Assembly (NCBI RefSeq): GCF_900199455.1
Contig: NZ_FZQR01000002.1
Location: 124,001-188,000 of the forward strand
Source of the DNA: Mesorhizobium carmichaelinearum
GTDB taxonomy: Bacteria > Pseudomonadota > Alphaproteobacteria > Rhizobiales > Rhizobiaceae
DNA length: 64,000 nucleotides
Direction: 5' to 3'
The stretch's first letter is position 1; the number at the start of each line of letters is the position of its first letter. The translations under genes and the position numbers were made by a program. This document shows positions 57,394 to 64,000 of this stretch, piece by piece. Under the pieces are notes generated by a model. The model saw nothing but the letters and a program-made list of their open reading frames with translations. It ran no database searches and was not told the origin of the DNA.

Positions 57394-58002
57394 TCAGGCG
57401 TGTCCGGCGGCCAGGCTGAGATGGGCGAGATCGATGCCGATCGAGGCGAGGATGCGATCGTATTTGCGCTCGATGTCGGCGTCGAACAGAAGCTCGGGAC
57501 TGGCCGGGCAGGTCAGCCAGCCATTCTCGGCGATTTCGGTTTCCAGCTGGCCGGCACCCCAGCCGGAATAGCCGAGCGCCATCAGCGCGTGACGCGGGCC
57601 GCGGCCCGACGATATGGCGCGCAATATGTCGACCGTCGCCGTCAGGCAGATGTCGTCGGAGACGGTCAGCGACGATTCCACGCGGTAGTCGCCAGAATGT
57701 AGGACGAAGCCCCGGCTGCGATCGACAGGGCCGCCATTGCGCACGACGAAATCGCGCGCTTGCGCCGGCAGGCGGATCGCCTCCTGCTCGTTCATGATGC
57801 CGAGTTGCACCAGAAGGTCGGGAAACAGCATCTGCTGTGTCTGGTTGATGATCAGGCCCATCGCGCCTTCATCGCTGTGCGCGCAGATGTAGATGACCGA
57901 GCGCGTGAAACGGTCGTCCTTCATGCCGGGCATGGCAATCAGGAACTGATCGTCAAGAAAGCCGCGTCCAGCAGCCGTCTTTTTGTGGCGCAACAAATCC
58001 AT
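57394..58002 (-). CDS. YqgE/AlgH family protein (UPF0301)
   Basis: 202 residues. The family signature is [30 protein letters not shown] split around a YxxxHxxxG pattern, followed by [13 protein letters not shown] and [12 protein letters not shown]. The family is widespread in proteobacteria, and its precise molecular role is unsettled. It converges on the GGDEF/EAL gene with a 24-bp gap. Confidence 0.93.
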   Translation of the reverse strand: MDLLRHKKTAAGRGFLDDQFLIAMPGMKDDRFTRSVIYICAHSDEGAMGLIINQTQQMLFPDLLVQLGIMNEQEAIRLPAQARDFVVRNGGPVDRSRGFVLHSGDYRVESSLTVSDDICLTATVDILRAISSGRGPRHALMALGYSGWGAGQLETEIAENGWLTCPASPELLFDADIERKYDRILASIGIDLAHLSLAAGHA

Positions 58003-58172
58003 TCAACGAAGGTACCGTGTTTCCCGGGCGCCGAAAAGATGCGCCGCGCCGGATTCGACCAAAGCCCATGGTGCCAGGCCGCCATGGCTTGCCCGCGAAG
58101 GTCACGCAAATATGATATCAACAAAGCCGTGAAAACATTGCGAAGCCACGAACGGACGATCAAATCACCGCC

Positions 58173-58979
58173 ATGCAAAGCTTGAAAATCCTGCTGCTCG
58201 GCGCCGCCATCGGAACGGCGGCGGTTCTCCCCGCCTCCGCCTCCTCGTCCGCTTGGTACAACAGCGAAGGCGGCAAGGTGCGGTTGGTGACATCAGGCAA
58301 ACCCGACGAGGCCGGCCGCATCCAGGGCGTTCTCGACATCGCGCTCAAGCCAGGCTGGAAGACCTATTGGCGCGATCCGGGCGACGCCGGTGTGCCGCCG
58401 CAGCTCGATGTTTCGGCCAGCACCAACATCGCCGATGCCACGCTCTCGTTTCCGGCACCGCAACGCCACGACGATGGTTATGGCAAATGGGCAGGTTACA
58501 ACTATCCGATTTCGCTGCCTGTGACCTTCACGCTGGCAACACCGAACCAGCCGGCTGTCATCGATGCCGATATCTTTCTCGGCATTTGCGAGACGATATG
58601 CATCCCCGTACAGACACGGCTGACCGTCGACCCCACTTCCGATCCTGACAATGCCGACGACGCCGCCCTGGTGAAGGCGAGTTTCACGGCGTTGCCGGCG
58701 CCGGCAAAGCCTGATTTCGGCATCAACGTGCTGCCGGGCGATCACGAGACTCTGGTCGTCGAGGCGAGCTTTCCCGGTGACCCGGAGGCAGCGGATTTCT
58801 TCGTTGCCGGCGAGCGGGACTACATGTTCGGCACCCCTTCCCGCAGCGAGAAGGATGGCAAGCTGATCTTCACCGTGCCGATCCTCGACCGCCCTTCGAC
58901 AACGCCCACGGATGGCGGGCTTCACTACACGCTGACGAGTTCGGCGGGCGCGGTCGAAGGGCTTTTGCCTTTCCCTTGA
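58173..58979 (+). CDS. DsbD N-terminal-like periplasmic protein (thiol-disulfide interchange)
   Basis: 268 residues with a signal peptide (about 1-23, ending SAS or ASA). The mature protein matches the DsbD-alpha type domain: GRIQGVLDIALKPGWKTYWRDPGDAG and the cysteine motif GICETICIPVQT, with the C-x3-C pair. There is no DsbD transmembrane or thioredoxin part, so it is a separate module that could receive electrons from a CcdA-like protein. The adjacent peroxiredoxin gene may be unrelated. Confidence 0.85.
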   Translation: MQSLKILLLGAAIGTAAVLPASASSSAWYNSEGGKVRLVTSGKPDEAGRIQGVLDIALKPGWKTYWRDPGDAGVPPQLDVSASTNIADATLSFPAPQRHDDGYGKWAGYNYPISLPVTFTLATPNQPAVIDADIFLGICETICIPVQTRLTVDPTSDPDNADDAALVKASFTALPAPAKPDFGINVLPGDHETLVVEASFPGDPEAADFFVAGERDYMFGTPSRSEKDGKLIFTVPILDRPSTTPTDGGLHYTLTSSAGAVEGLLPFP

Positions 58980-59062
58980 TCCAGCTTGCCCGAACGGTTG
59001 CAGGACGCCGCTGAGTTCGCTACGCAAGCATGCATCCTTCCCATTCCCCAAGCGAGGAACTC

Positions 59063-59545
59063 ATGACCATTTCCGTTGGCGACAAGCTGCCCGAGGTAAC
59101 CTTCAAGACGATGACCGCCGACGGCGCCAAGGCGATCACGTCGGCCGAGATTTTCCCGGGCAAGAAGGTGGTCCTGTTCGGTGTTCCCGGCGCCTTCACG
59201 CCGACCTGCAGCAACAACCATCTGCCCGGCTACCTCGAAAACCATGACGCCATCCTGGCGCGTGGCGTCGACACCATCGCCGTCGTTTCGGTCAACGATG
59301 TCCATGTCATGGGCGCGTGGGCGCACTTCACCGGCGGCGAAGGCAAGATCCTGTTCCTCGCCGACGGCAGTGGTGATTTCGCCAAAGCGGTCGGGCTCGA
59401 CAACGACCTTTCCGCAGCCGGCATGGGCCTGCGCTCGAAGCGGTTTTCGATGATCATCGACGACGGCAAGGTCACCGCGGTCAATGTCGAGACCAAGCCC
59501 GGCGTCGACGAGTCCGGCGCGGCTCACATTCTCGGACAGCTCTGA
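59063..59545 (+). CDS. Peroxiredoxin (Prx5 type)
   Basis: 160 residues from ATG 59063, with GAGGAA before it; an upstream ATG at 59030 has no such site. The peroxidatic Cys is in PGAFTPTCS, typical of Prx5, and FKTMTADGAKAIT and WAHFTGGEGKILFLAD follow. It reduces peroxides in the cytoplasm. A resolving cysteine is not obvious, so it is probably a one-Cys or glutaredoxin-dependent enzyme. Confidence 0.92.
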   Translation: MTISVGDKLPEVTFKTMTADGAKAITSAEIFPGKKVVLFGVPGAFTPTCSNNHLPGYLENHDAILARGVDTIAVVSVNDVHVMGAWAHFTGGEGKILFLADGSGDFAKAVGLDNDLSAAGMGLRSKRFSMIIDDGKVTAVNVETKPGVDESGAAHILGQL

Positions 59546-59637
59546 GCCTCAACGACGGCGTCGGACGAGGCCGCAACGGCGGGCCTCGCCGACAACCGCT
59601 TGCGCTCCAGAACTGCCGGCTTTCGGGGGATCCAGCA

Positions 59638-60114
59638 ATGTTTGACGTCATCTGGCGCGCTACCACAATCGGCATCGGCGCCACGGTGCTGATGGATCTC
59701 TGGGCCCTCTTTTTGCATAAAGCCTTCGGCCAGCCACGGCCGAACTGGGGACCTGTCGGTCGCTGGGTCTGGCACCTCACCGACAAGGTCTTTCACAACG
59801 ATATTGGCGAGGCAGAGCCTTACGCGCATGAAGTGGCGCTCGGCTGGGCGTTTCACTATTTCGTCGGCATCGTCTACGGCATCATCTTGGTCGTGGTGGC
59901 CGGTGCGGGCTGGCTTGCCGCGCCAACCTTCCTGCCGGCCTTCATCCTCGGCATCGTCACCGTCGGCGCCGGCTGGTTCCTGCTGGCGCCGGGCATGGGT
60001 GCCGGATGGGCAGCCTCGAAGCGGCCCAATCCGATGCAGATCCGGGCGCTCAACCTCGTCTCGCACACGGTGTTCGCGCTCGGACTTTGGGGTACGGCGC
60101 TGCTGATCCGCTAA
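59638..60114 (+). CDS. DUF2938 domain-containing membrane protein
   Basis: 158 residues with four hydrophobic segments. The stretches TTIGIGATVLMDLWALFL, WVWHLTDKVFHND and HEVALGWAFHYFVGIVYG fit DUF2938, and GWFLLAPGMGAGWAASKRP is near the C-terminal end. The family has no known function. It ends five bases before the stop of the histidine phosphatase gene on the other strand. Confidence 0.85.
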   Translation: MFDVIWRATTIGIGATVLMDLWALFLHKAFGQPRPNWGPVGRWVWHLTDKVFHNDIGEAEPYAHEVALGWAFHYFVGIVYGIILVVVAGAGWLAAPTFLPAFILGIVTVGAGWFLLAPGMGAGWAASKRPNPMQIRALNLVSHTVFALGLWGTALLIR

Positions 60115-60118
60115 GGGT

Positions 60119-60703
60119 TCAGGGCTGTTCCGATCTATCGATCGGCCGCCATCCATGCATGACACGGCGCGCGCCGATATCGTAGGCAAAATAGTTGCCC
60201 CCTCCCGCCGGCTGATCCGCTTCGCGGCTGATTTCCCGTCCGCTGAGACACAGCAGCAGGAGCGTTCCAACGCCTCCATGGCCAATGATAGCGACGTCGC
60301 AGGCCTCATCGCCGTCGAGCACGGCTGTGACCTCGCTCACGATACGGTGCTGGGCGTCGATGGCCCGTTCCCATCCGCGAACGCTTTCATGCGGATTGGC
60401 GAAGAACTGGTCCGCGACTGCTTCGAACTCCGGCGGCGGCAAAAAGCCGGTCGCTGAGCGGTCATTCTCATGCATGCGTTGCCTAACCTCGACCGCAAGG
60501 CGGAGATGGCTTGCGAGGATCTGAGCGGTTTCTATTGCCTTGCGTTCGGCCGACGAAACGATGCGCCGGATAGATCCGACCCATGGCTGATCGAGCATGG
60601 CGACAGCCCTCGCCCGTCCGATATCGGACAGCCCCCATTCCGGCACGGGAATGGCGGCGTCGATCTGAACCTGGGGATGCGTCACATAGTAGAGGATCGG
60701 CAT
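60119..60703 (-). CDS. Histidine-phosphatase-superfamily protein (atypical motif)
   Basis: 194 residues from ATG 60703; an extended open frame upstream is not supported. The fold is recognisable by WGLSDIGRARA, SSAERKAIETAQIL, and the distal IIGHGGVGTLL with the second His. The usual RHGE is THPQ at residues 8-11: His9 is kept but the preceding Arg is Thr. Activity may therefore be altered or lost. The gene lies 40 bp after the end of rnhA on the same strand. Confidence 0.8.
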   Translation of the reverse strand: MPILYYVTHPQVQIDAAIPVPEWGLSDIGRARAVAMLDQPWVGSIRRIVSSAERKAIETAQILASHLRLAVEVRQRMHENDRSATGFLPPPEFEAVADQFFANPHESVRGWERAIDAQHRIVSEVTAVLDGDEACDVAIIGHGGVGTLLLLCLSGREISREADQPAGGGNYFAYDIGARRVMHGWRPIDRSEQP

Positions 60704-60743
60704 GATCAAGGTTCCCGCCTGAGCGCCGACCAGCTGCCGGAAA

Positions 60744-61277
60744 TCAATAGCTCTGGGTCGAACGACGCGCCTTCGTAGCTGGCGGCTGCTTCTGCGGGAC
60801 ATCCGGCTTTGGCGATAACACCGCAGGCTTGAATGAGCCTTTCTTGAACGGTGCCATGCCTTCCCTTGCCAATTCGTCGGCACGCTCGTTCTCTGTATGG
60901 CCAGCGTGTCCCTTGACCCAGTTCCAGGTGACCTTGTGGCGCCGGTTGGCCTCATCCAGCGCCTGCCACAGCTCGCCATTCTTGACCGGCTTCTTGTCGG
61001 CGGTCTTCCAGCCGTTCTTCTTCCAGCCATGGATCCACTTGGAAATGCCGTCCATGACATATTTGCTGTCGGTGTGAAGCTCGACCGTGCAAGGCTCCTT
61101 CAGCGCATTCAGCGCCGAGATGGCGGCCAGCAACTCCATGCGGTTGTTGGTCGTTTCGGCCTCGCCACCGGAAAGCTCCTTAGTGGTGCCGTTGAAGCGC
61201 AGGATGGCGCCCCAGCCGCCAGGGCCGGGATTGCCCGAACAGGCGCCGTCGGTGAAAATTTCAACCTGTTTGCTCAT
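60744..61277 (-). CDS. rnhA: Ribonuclease HI
   Basis: 177 residues from ATG 61277. The catalytic residues are visible: [14 protein letters not shown] (Asp), [10 protein letters not shown] (Glu), [12 protein letters not shown] (Asp) and [17 protein letters not shown] (His and Asp). It removes RNA from RNA-DNA hybrids. It overlaps thrB by four bases (ATGA). The last 30 residues are a basic, proline- and lysine-rich tail beyond the standard core. Confidence 0.96.
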   Translation of the reverse strand: MSKQVEIFTDGACSGNPGPGGWGAILRFNGTTKELSGGEAETTNNRMELLAAISALNALKEPCTVELHTDSKYVMDGISKWIHGWKKNGWKTADKKPVKNGELWQALDEANRRHKVTWNWVKGHAGHTENERADELAREGMAPFKKGSFKPAVLSPKPDVPQKQPPATKARRSTQSY

Positions 61278-62251
61278 GATACCCCGTATTCGGCCAATCC
61301 ATATTCCGAAGCCGATTTGATTGCCCGATGGAACCGCATCCGCCTGATGTATTCGGTCGGATCGCGTTTCATCACCAGCCCGCCATCGGGAACGGTCAGC
61401 CAGTCGTAGAGCCGGGTCAGCATGAAACGCAACGCCGAACCGCGCGCCAGCATCGGCAATGCCGCCTTTTCCTCTCCGCTTAAGGGGCGCACGCTCTGAT
61501 AGCCGGCGAGCAGGGCCTTGCCCTTGGTGAGGTTGAAGGAAAAGTCCTTCTCGAAACACCAGGCGTTAAGGCAGGTCGCGACATCGTAGGCATAGAGATC
61601 GTCACAGGCGAAATAGAAGTCGATCAGGCCGGACAGTTTTTCGCCGAGGAAGAAGACGTTGTCCGGAAAAAGATCGGCGTGGATGATGCCTGCTGGAAGG
61701 TCCTTCGGCCAGTTGCGCTCGAAATCGGCGAAGTCGGCGTCGACCTCGGCCGCGAGGCCCGGCTCGACCTCGTTGGCGCGGTCGCGGGCCGCGTTCCAAA
61801 GCTTGCGCCAACCGTCGATGGCGAGCGCATTCGGGCGGGTCATCGGAAAATCGGCACCTGCCAGATGCAGGGCGGCCAGCGCCTTGCCGACCTCGGCACA
61901 GTGCGTTGCCGTCGGCCGCCGCAGCGAGAGCCCTTCGAGGAAGGTGATGATGACCGCCGGCCGGCCGGCCAGCGTGCCGATGACGCTGCCGTCATGCGCG
62001 GTCACCGGCAGCGGGCAGGACACGCCCTTGTTGGCGAGATGGCCCATCAGCCCGAGGAAAAACGGCAGATCCGCCTTGTCGACCCGCTTCTCATAGAGCG
62101 TCAGGATGTAGGAGCCGCTGAAGGTGTGCAGCAGGAAGTTGGAGTTTTCCGTGCCCTCGGCGATGCCCTTGTAGGACAGGAGATCGCCGACCGGATAGTG
62201 CTTCAGGAAAGCGCCGAGTTCGCCCTCCGCAACGTCGGTATAGACCGCCAT
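61274..62251 (-). CDS. thrB: Homoserine kinase (APH-fold type)
   Basis: 325 residues. It makes O-phosphohomoserine for threonine synthase. [18 protein letters not shown] and [17 protein letters not shown] are typical of this alphaproteobacterial ThrB. The catalytic loop is [11 protein letters not shown], with DFYFACDD as the metal motif. It lies five bases after ispH and overlaps rnhA, so ispH-thrB-rnhA is one operon. Confidence 0.95.
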   Translation of the reverse strand: MAVYTDVAEGELGAFLKHYPVGDLLSYKGIAEGTENSNFLLHTFSGSYILTLYEKRVDKADLPFFLGLMGHLANKGVSCPLPVTAHDGSVIGTLAGRPAVIITFLEGLSLRRPTATHCAEVGKALAALHLAGADFPMTRPNALAIDGWRKLWNAARDRANEVEPGLAAEVDADFADFERNWPKDLPAGIIHADLFPDNVFFLGEKLSGLIDFYFACDDLYAYDVATCLNAWCFEKDFSFNLTKGKALLAGYQSVRPLSGEEKAALPMLARGSALRFMLTRLYDWLTVPDGGLVMKRDPTEYIRRMRFHRAIKSASEYGLAEYGVS

Positions 62252-62256
62252 CTGCC

Positions 62257-63267
62257 TTACGCGGCCCCATTGACGAAGGCCATGTCGGCCGGCGTCAGTT
62301 CGACATCGCGCAGTACCCGCATGACCGGAAAATCCTCTGTTTCGGTGGCCGTGACGGCCAGGTCGATGGTGACATCGAAGCGCTGGCGGAACGCGTCGAT
62401 GATCTCGTCGACGATGATCTCCGGCGCCGATGCCCCGGCCGACAGGCCGAGCGTCGAAATGTTGCCGATGTCATTCCACGGAATCTCGGCGGCGCGCTGC
62501 ACGAGAAGCGACATGGTGGCGCCGGCACGCTCCGCCACTTCGACGAGGCGCCGCGAATTGGAGGAATTGGGGGCGCCGACGATCAGATAGAGATCAGCAC
62601 CCGGGGCGGTATCCTTGACTGCTTCCTGGCGGTTGGTGGTGGCGTAGCAGATCGATTCCGCTGCCGGCGCCTGCAGGTCGGGAAAGCGGTCCTGCAGCGC
62701 ACGGATGATGCCGGCGGTGTCCTCGACCGACAATGTGGTCTGGGTAACGAAGCCAAGCGCCTTCGGATCGGCGGGCACCAGCCTGGCGGCATCAGCCTCG
62801 GTCTCGATCAGCGTGACCGCGCCTTCCGGCAATTGCCCCATCGTGCCGATCACCTCGGGGTGTCCGGCATGACCGATCAACAGCACATGGCGGCCAAGCC
62901 GCTGATGGCGCATCGCCTGCTTGTGGACCTTGGAGACCAGCGGACAAGTGGCGTCGAGGTAGAAAAGGTTGCGCGCCTGGGCATCCGCCGGCACCGACTT
63001 CGGCACGCCATGCGCCGAGAAGACGACCGGCGACTGCCGGTGTTCGGCCGGGATTTCGGAAAGCTCCTCGATGAAGACCGCGCCGAGGCTTTGCAGCCCC
63101 TCGACGACGTAACGGTTGTGCACGATCTCGTGGCGGACATAGACCGGCTTGCCGTATTTCTTCAGCGCCAGCACGACGATCTGGATGGCGCGGTCAACTC
63201 CCGCGCAAAAGCCGCGCGGCTGGCAGAGCCGGATCGTCAGAGGAGGCTTGGCGATTGTCTGAAGCAT
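62257..63267 (-). CDS. ispH: 4-hydroxy-3-methylbut-2-enyl diphosphate reductase
   Basis: 336 residues, the last enzyme of the MEP isoprenoid pathway, with an iron-sulphur cluster. The three ligand cysteines lie in [23 protein letters not shown] and [21 protein letters not shown] and the GHAGHPEV stretch are also typical. First gene of the ispH-thrB-rnhA operon. Confidence 0.97.
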   Translation of the reverse strand: MLQTIAKPPLTIRLCQPRGFCAGVDRAIQIVVLALKKYGKPVYVRHEIVHNRYVVEGLQSLGAVFIEELSEIPAEHRQSPVVFSAHGVPKSVPADAQARNLFYLDATCPLVSKVHKQAMRHQRLGRHVLLIGHAGHPEVIGTMGQLPEGAVTLIETEADAARLVPADPKALGFVTQTTLSVEDTAGIIRALQDRFPDLQAPAAESICYATTNRQEAVKDTAPGADLYLIVGAPNSSNSRRLVEVAERAGATMSLLVQRAAEIPWNDIGNISTLGLSAGASAPEIIVDEIIDAFRQRFDVTIDLAVTATETEDFPVMRVLRDVELTPADMAFVNGAA

Positions 63268-63371
63268 TGAATCCTGGCCGGTTCGTCAGCGCCGAAATGA
63301 GGTGCCTACCCCTGTTCTGTCAAGAGCGAGCCCTGTCAAGGGTGTCGGTAGAAAGGGGGCGTTGCTTGCGT

Positions 63372-64000
63372 TCATTCCTCTTTCGCGGGACGGCGAAGCC
63401 GCAGGATGAGCACGGCGGCGAGTGCCGCGGCAAGCCCATACCAGGTGACAGCATATTGCAGGTGGCTGTTCGGCAGGTCGATGATGGTGACGCCGCCGAT
63501 CGGCAGACCGCCGGGATTCGGCGTCTTGTCGGCATCGATGAAGATCGGCACCAGCGTGAACCCGGCCGGCAGGCCGGCGCTCGCCGCCATGATGTCGCGG
63601 TCCTTCCAGTAGAAGATGTTCTTGGCCACATCATTGTCGGGAAGCATCATCGACGGCTTTGCCGGCAGCGGATTGCGGGCAAGCCCGGTGATGGTGACCC
63701 TCCCCGTCACTTGGCCCTTGGCACGCTTGGCCGGGTCTTTCAGATCATAGGGGATGAAGCCGCGATTGATCAGTACGAAGCGGCCGTCATCAAGCGCCAG
63801 CGGCGTGTAGACGTTGAAGCCGGCGTCACCTTCCCAGGTCGCATAAAAATGCCGCTCGCCCGAATGCAGGAGCGTGCCGGAGACCGTGACCGGCGTGTAG
63901 TCGACGTCGCCGGTCGAGGCGAATTGCTTCTCGACCTCGGTCAGCGGCAGCGGCGCGGAGTGGGTGCGCTGGTCGATGGTCTCCAGGAGACCTTCCTTCC
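63372..64000 (-). CDS. SURF1 family protein (partial, N-terminus outside the window)
   Basis: The frame runs in from the right edge and stops at 63372, giving about 209 residues. It reads VSGTLLHSGERHFYATWEG, then INRGFIPYDLKDP and YWKDRDIMAASAGLP, with a C-terminal membrane helix (YGLAAALAAVLIL) and basic end. SURF1 aids cytochrome c oxidase assembly in the membrane; the cox genes would be expected nearby but are outside this window. Confidence 0.88.
   Translation of the reverse strand, partial: KEGLLETIDQRTHSAPLPLTEVEKQFASTGDVDYTPVTVSGTLLHSGERHFYATWEGDAGFNVYTPLALDDGRFVLINRGFIPYDLKDPAKRAKGQVTGRVTITGLARNPLPAKPSMMLPDNDVAKNIFYWKDRDIMAASAGLPAGFTLVPIFIDADKTPNPGGLPIGGVTIIDLPNSHLQYAVTWYGLAAALAAVLILRLRRPAKEE

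Overview
The window looks like chromosomal DNA of a Rhizobiales alphaproteobacterium, most likely Mesorhizobium or a close relative. The evidence is the high G+C codon usage, a CcrM-type GANTC methyltransferase, the smc / dsbA / DUF721 / mutY neighbourhood, the ispH-thrB-rnhA order, a GAAC-N7-GAAC LexA box and a palindromic intergenic repeat of a kind I associate with this group. No rRNA, CRISPR array, transposase, integrase or plasmid function was seen. The only RNA gene recognised is a tRNA-Gln(UUG).

Region 1 (1-10.4 kb, all minus strand) is a nucleotide-sugar block for surface polysaccharide. Phosphomannomutase, ManC, Gmd and Rmd make a GDP-6-deoxyhexose, probably GDP-D-rhamnose, next to a sugar C-methyltransferase cut by the window edge. 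RfbA, RfbC, RfbB and RfbD make dTDP-L-rhamnose, and a UDP-glucuronate 4-epimerase-like protein follows. A decayed copy of the 5' end of rfbA lies between the two sub-blocks and looks like a recombination scar.

Region 2 (10.4-27.5 kb) is mixed. It holds bioY; an MBL hydrolase; a LacI-controlled spermidine/putrescine-type ABC importer ending in a divergent nucleoside-phosphorylase-like enzyme, with two GTAACGTTAC operators; an acyl-CoA ligase; small DUF proteins; a polysaccharide deacetylase; a family 9 glycosyltransferase; pyruvate phosphate dikinase; and a VOC protein under a predicted SOS box.

Region 3 (27.5-41 kb) starts just after the tRNA-Gln and is a second polysaccharide cluster. It encodes WbqC, a 4-amino-sugar aminotransferase, a GT2, four methyltransferases, a NeuD-like acyltransferase, two tandem beta-propeller proteins, a small EamA protein, a large membrane protein and a phytanoyl-CoA-dioxygenase-like protein. 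The aminotransferase could use dTDP-4-keto-6-deoxyglucose from RfbA/RfbB in region 1. Two inverted copies of the palindromic repeat bracket 27.6-36.4 kb. The propeller pair carries a clear tandem-duplication scar.

Region 4 (41-64 kb) is conserved core: VanZ-like protein, smc, dsbA-like lipoprotein, DUF721, mutY, two HAD hydrolases, ccrM, a lipoprotein, then a probable operon of thrC, M16 peptidase, GNAT and a GGDEF/EAL protein. It ends with YqgE, a DsbD-N-like protein, peroxiredoxin, a DUF2938 protein, a histidine phosphatase, the ispH-thrB-rnhA operon and part of a SURF1 gene.

The best candidates for something undescribed are the LacI / ABC importer / divergent phosphorylase unit and the tandem propeller pair inside the amino-sugar cluster.
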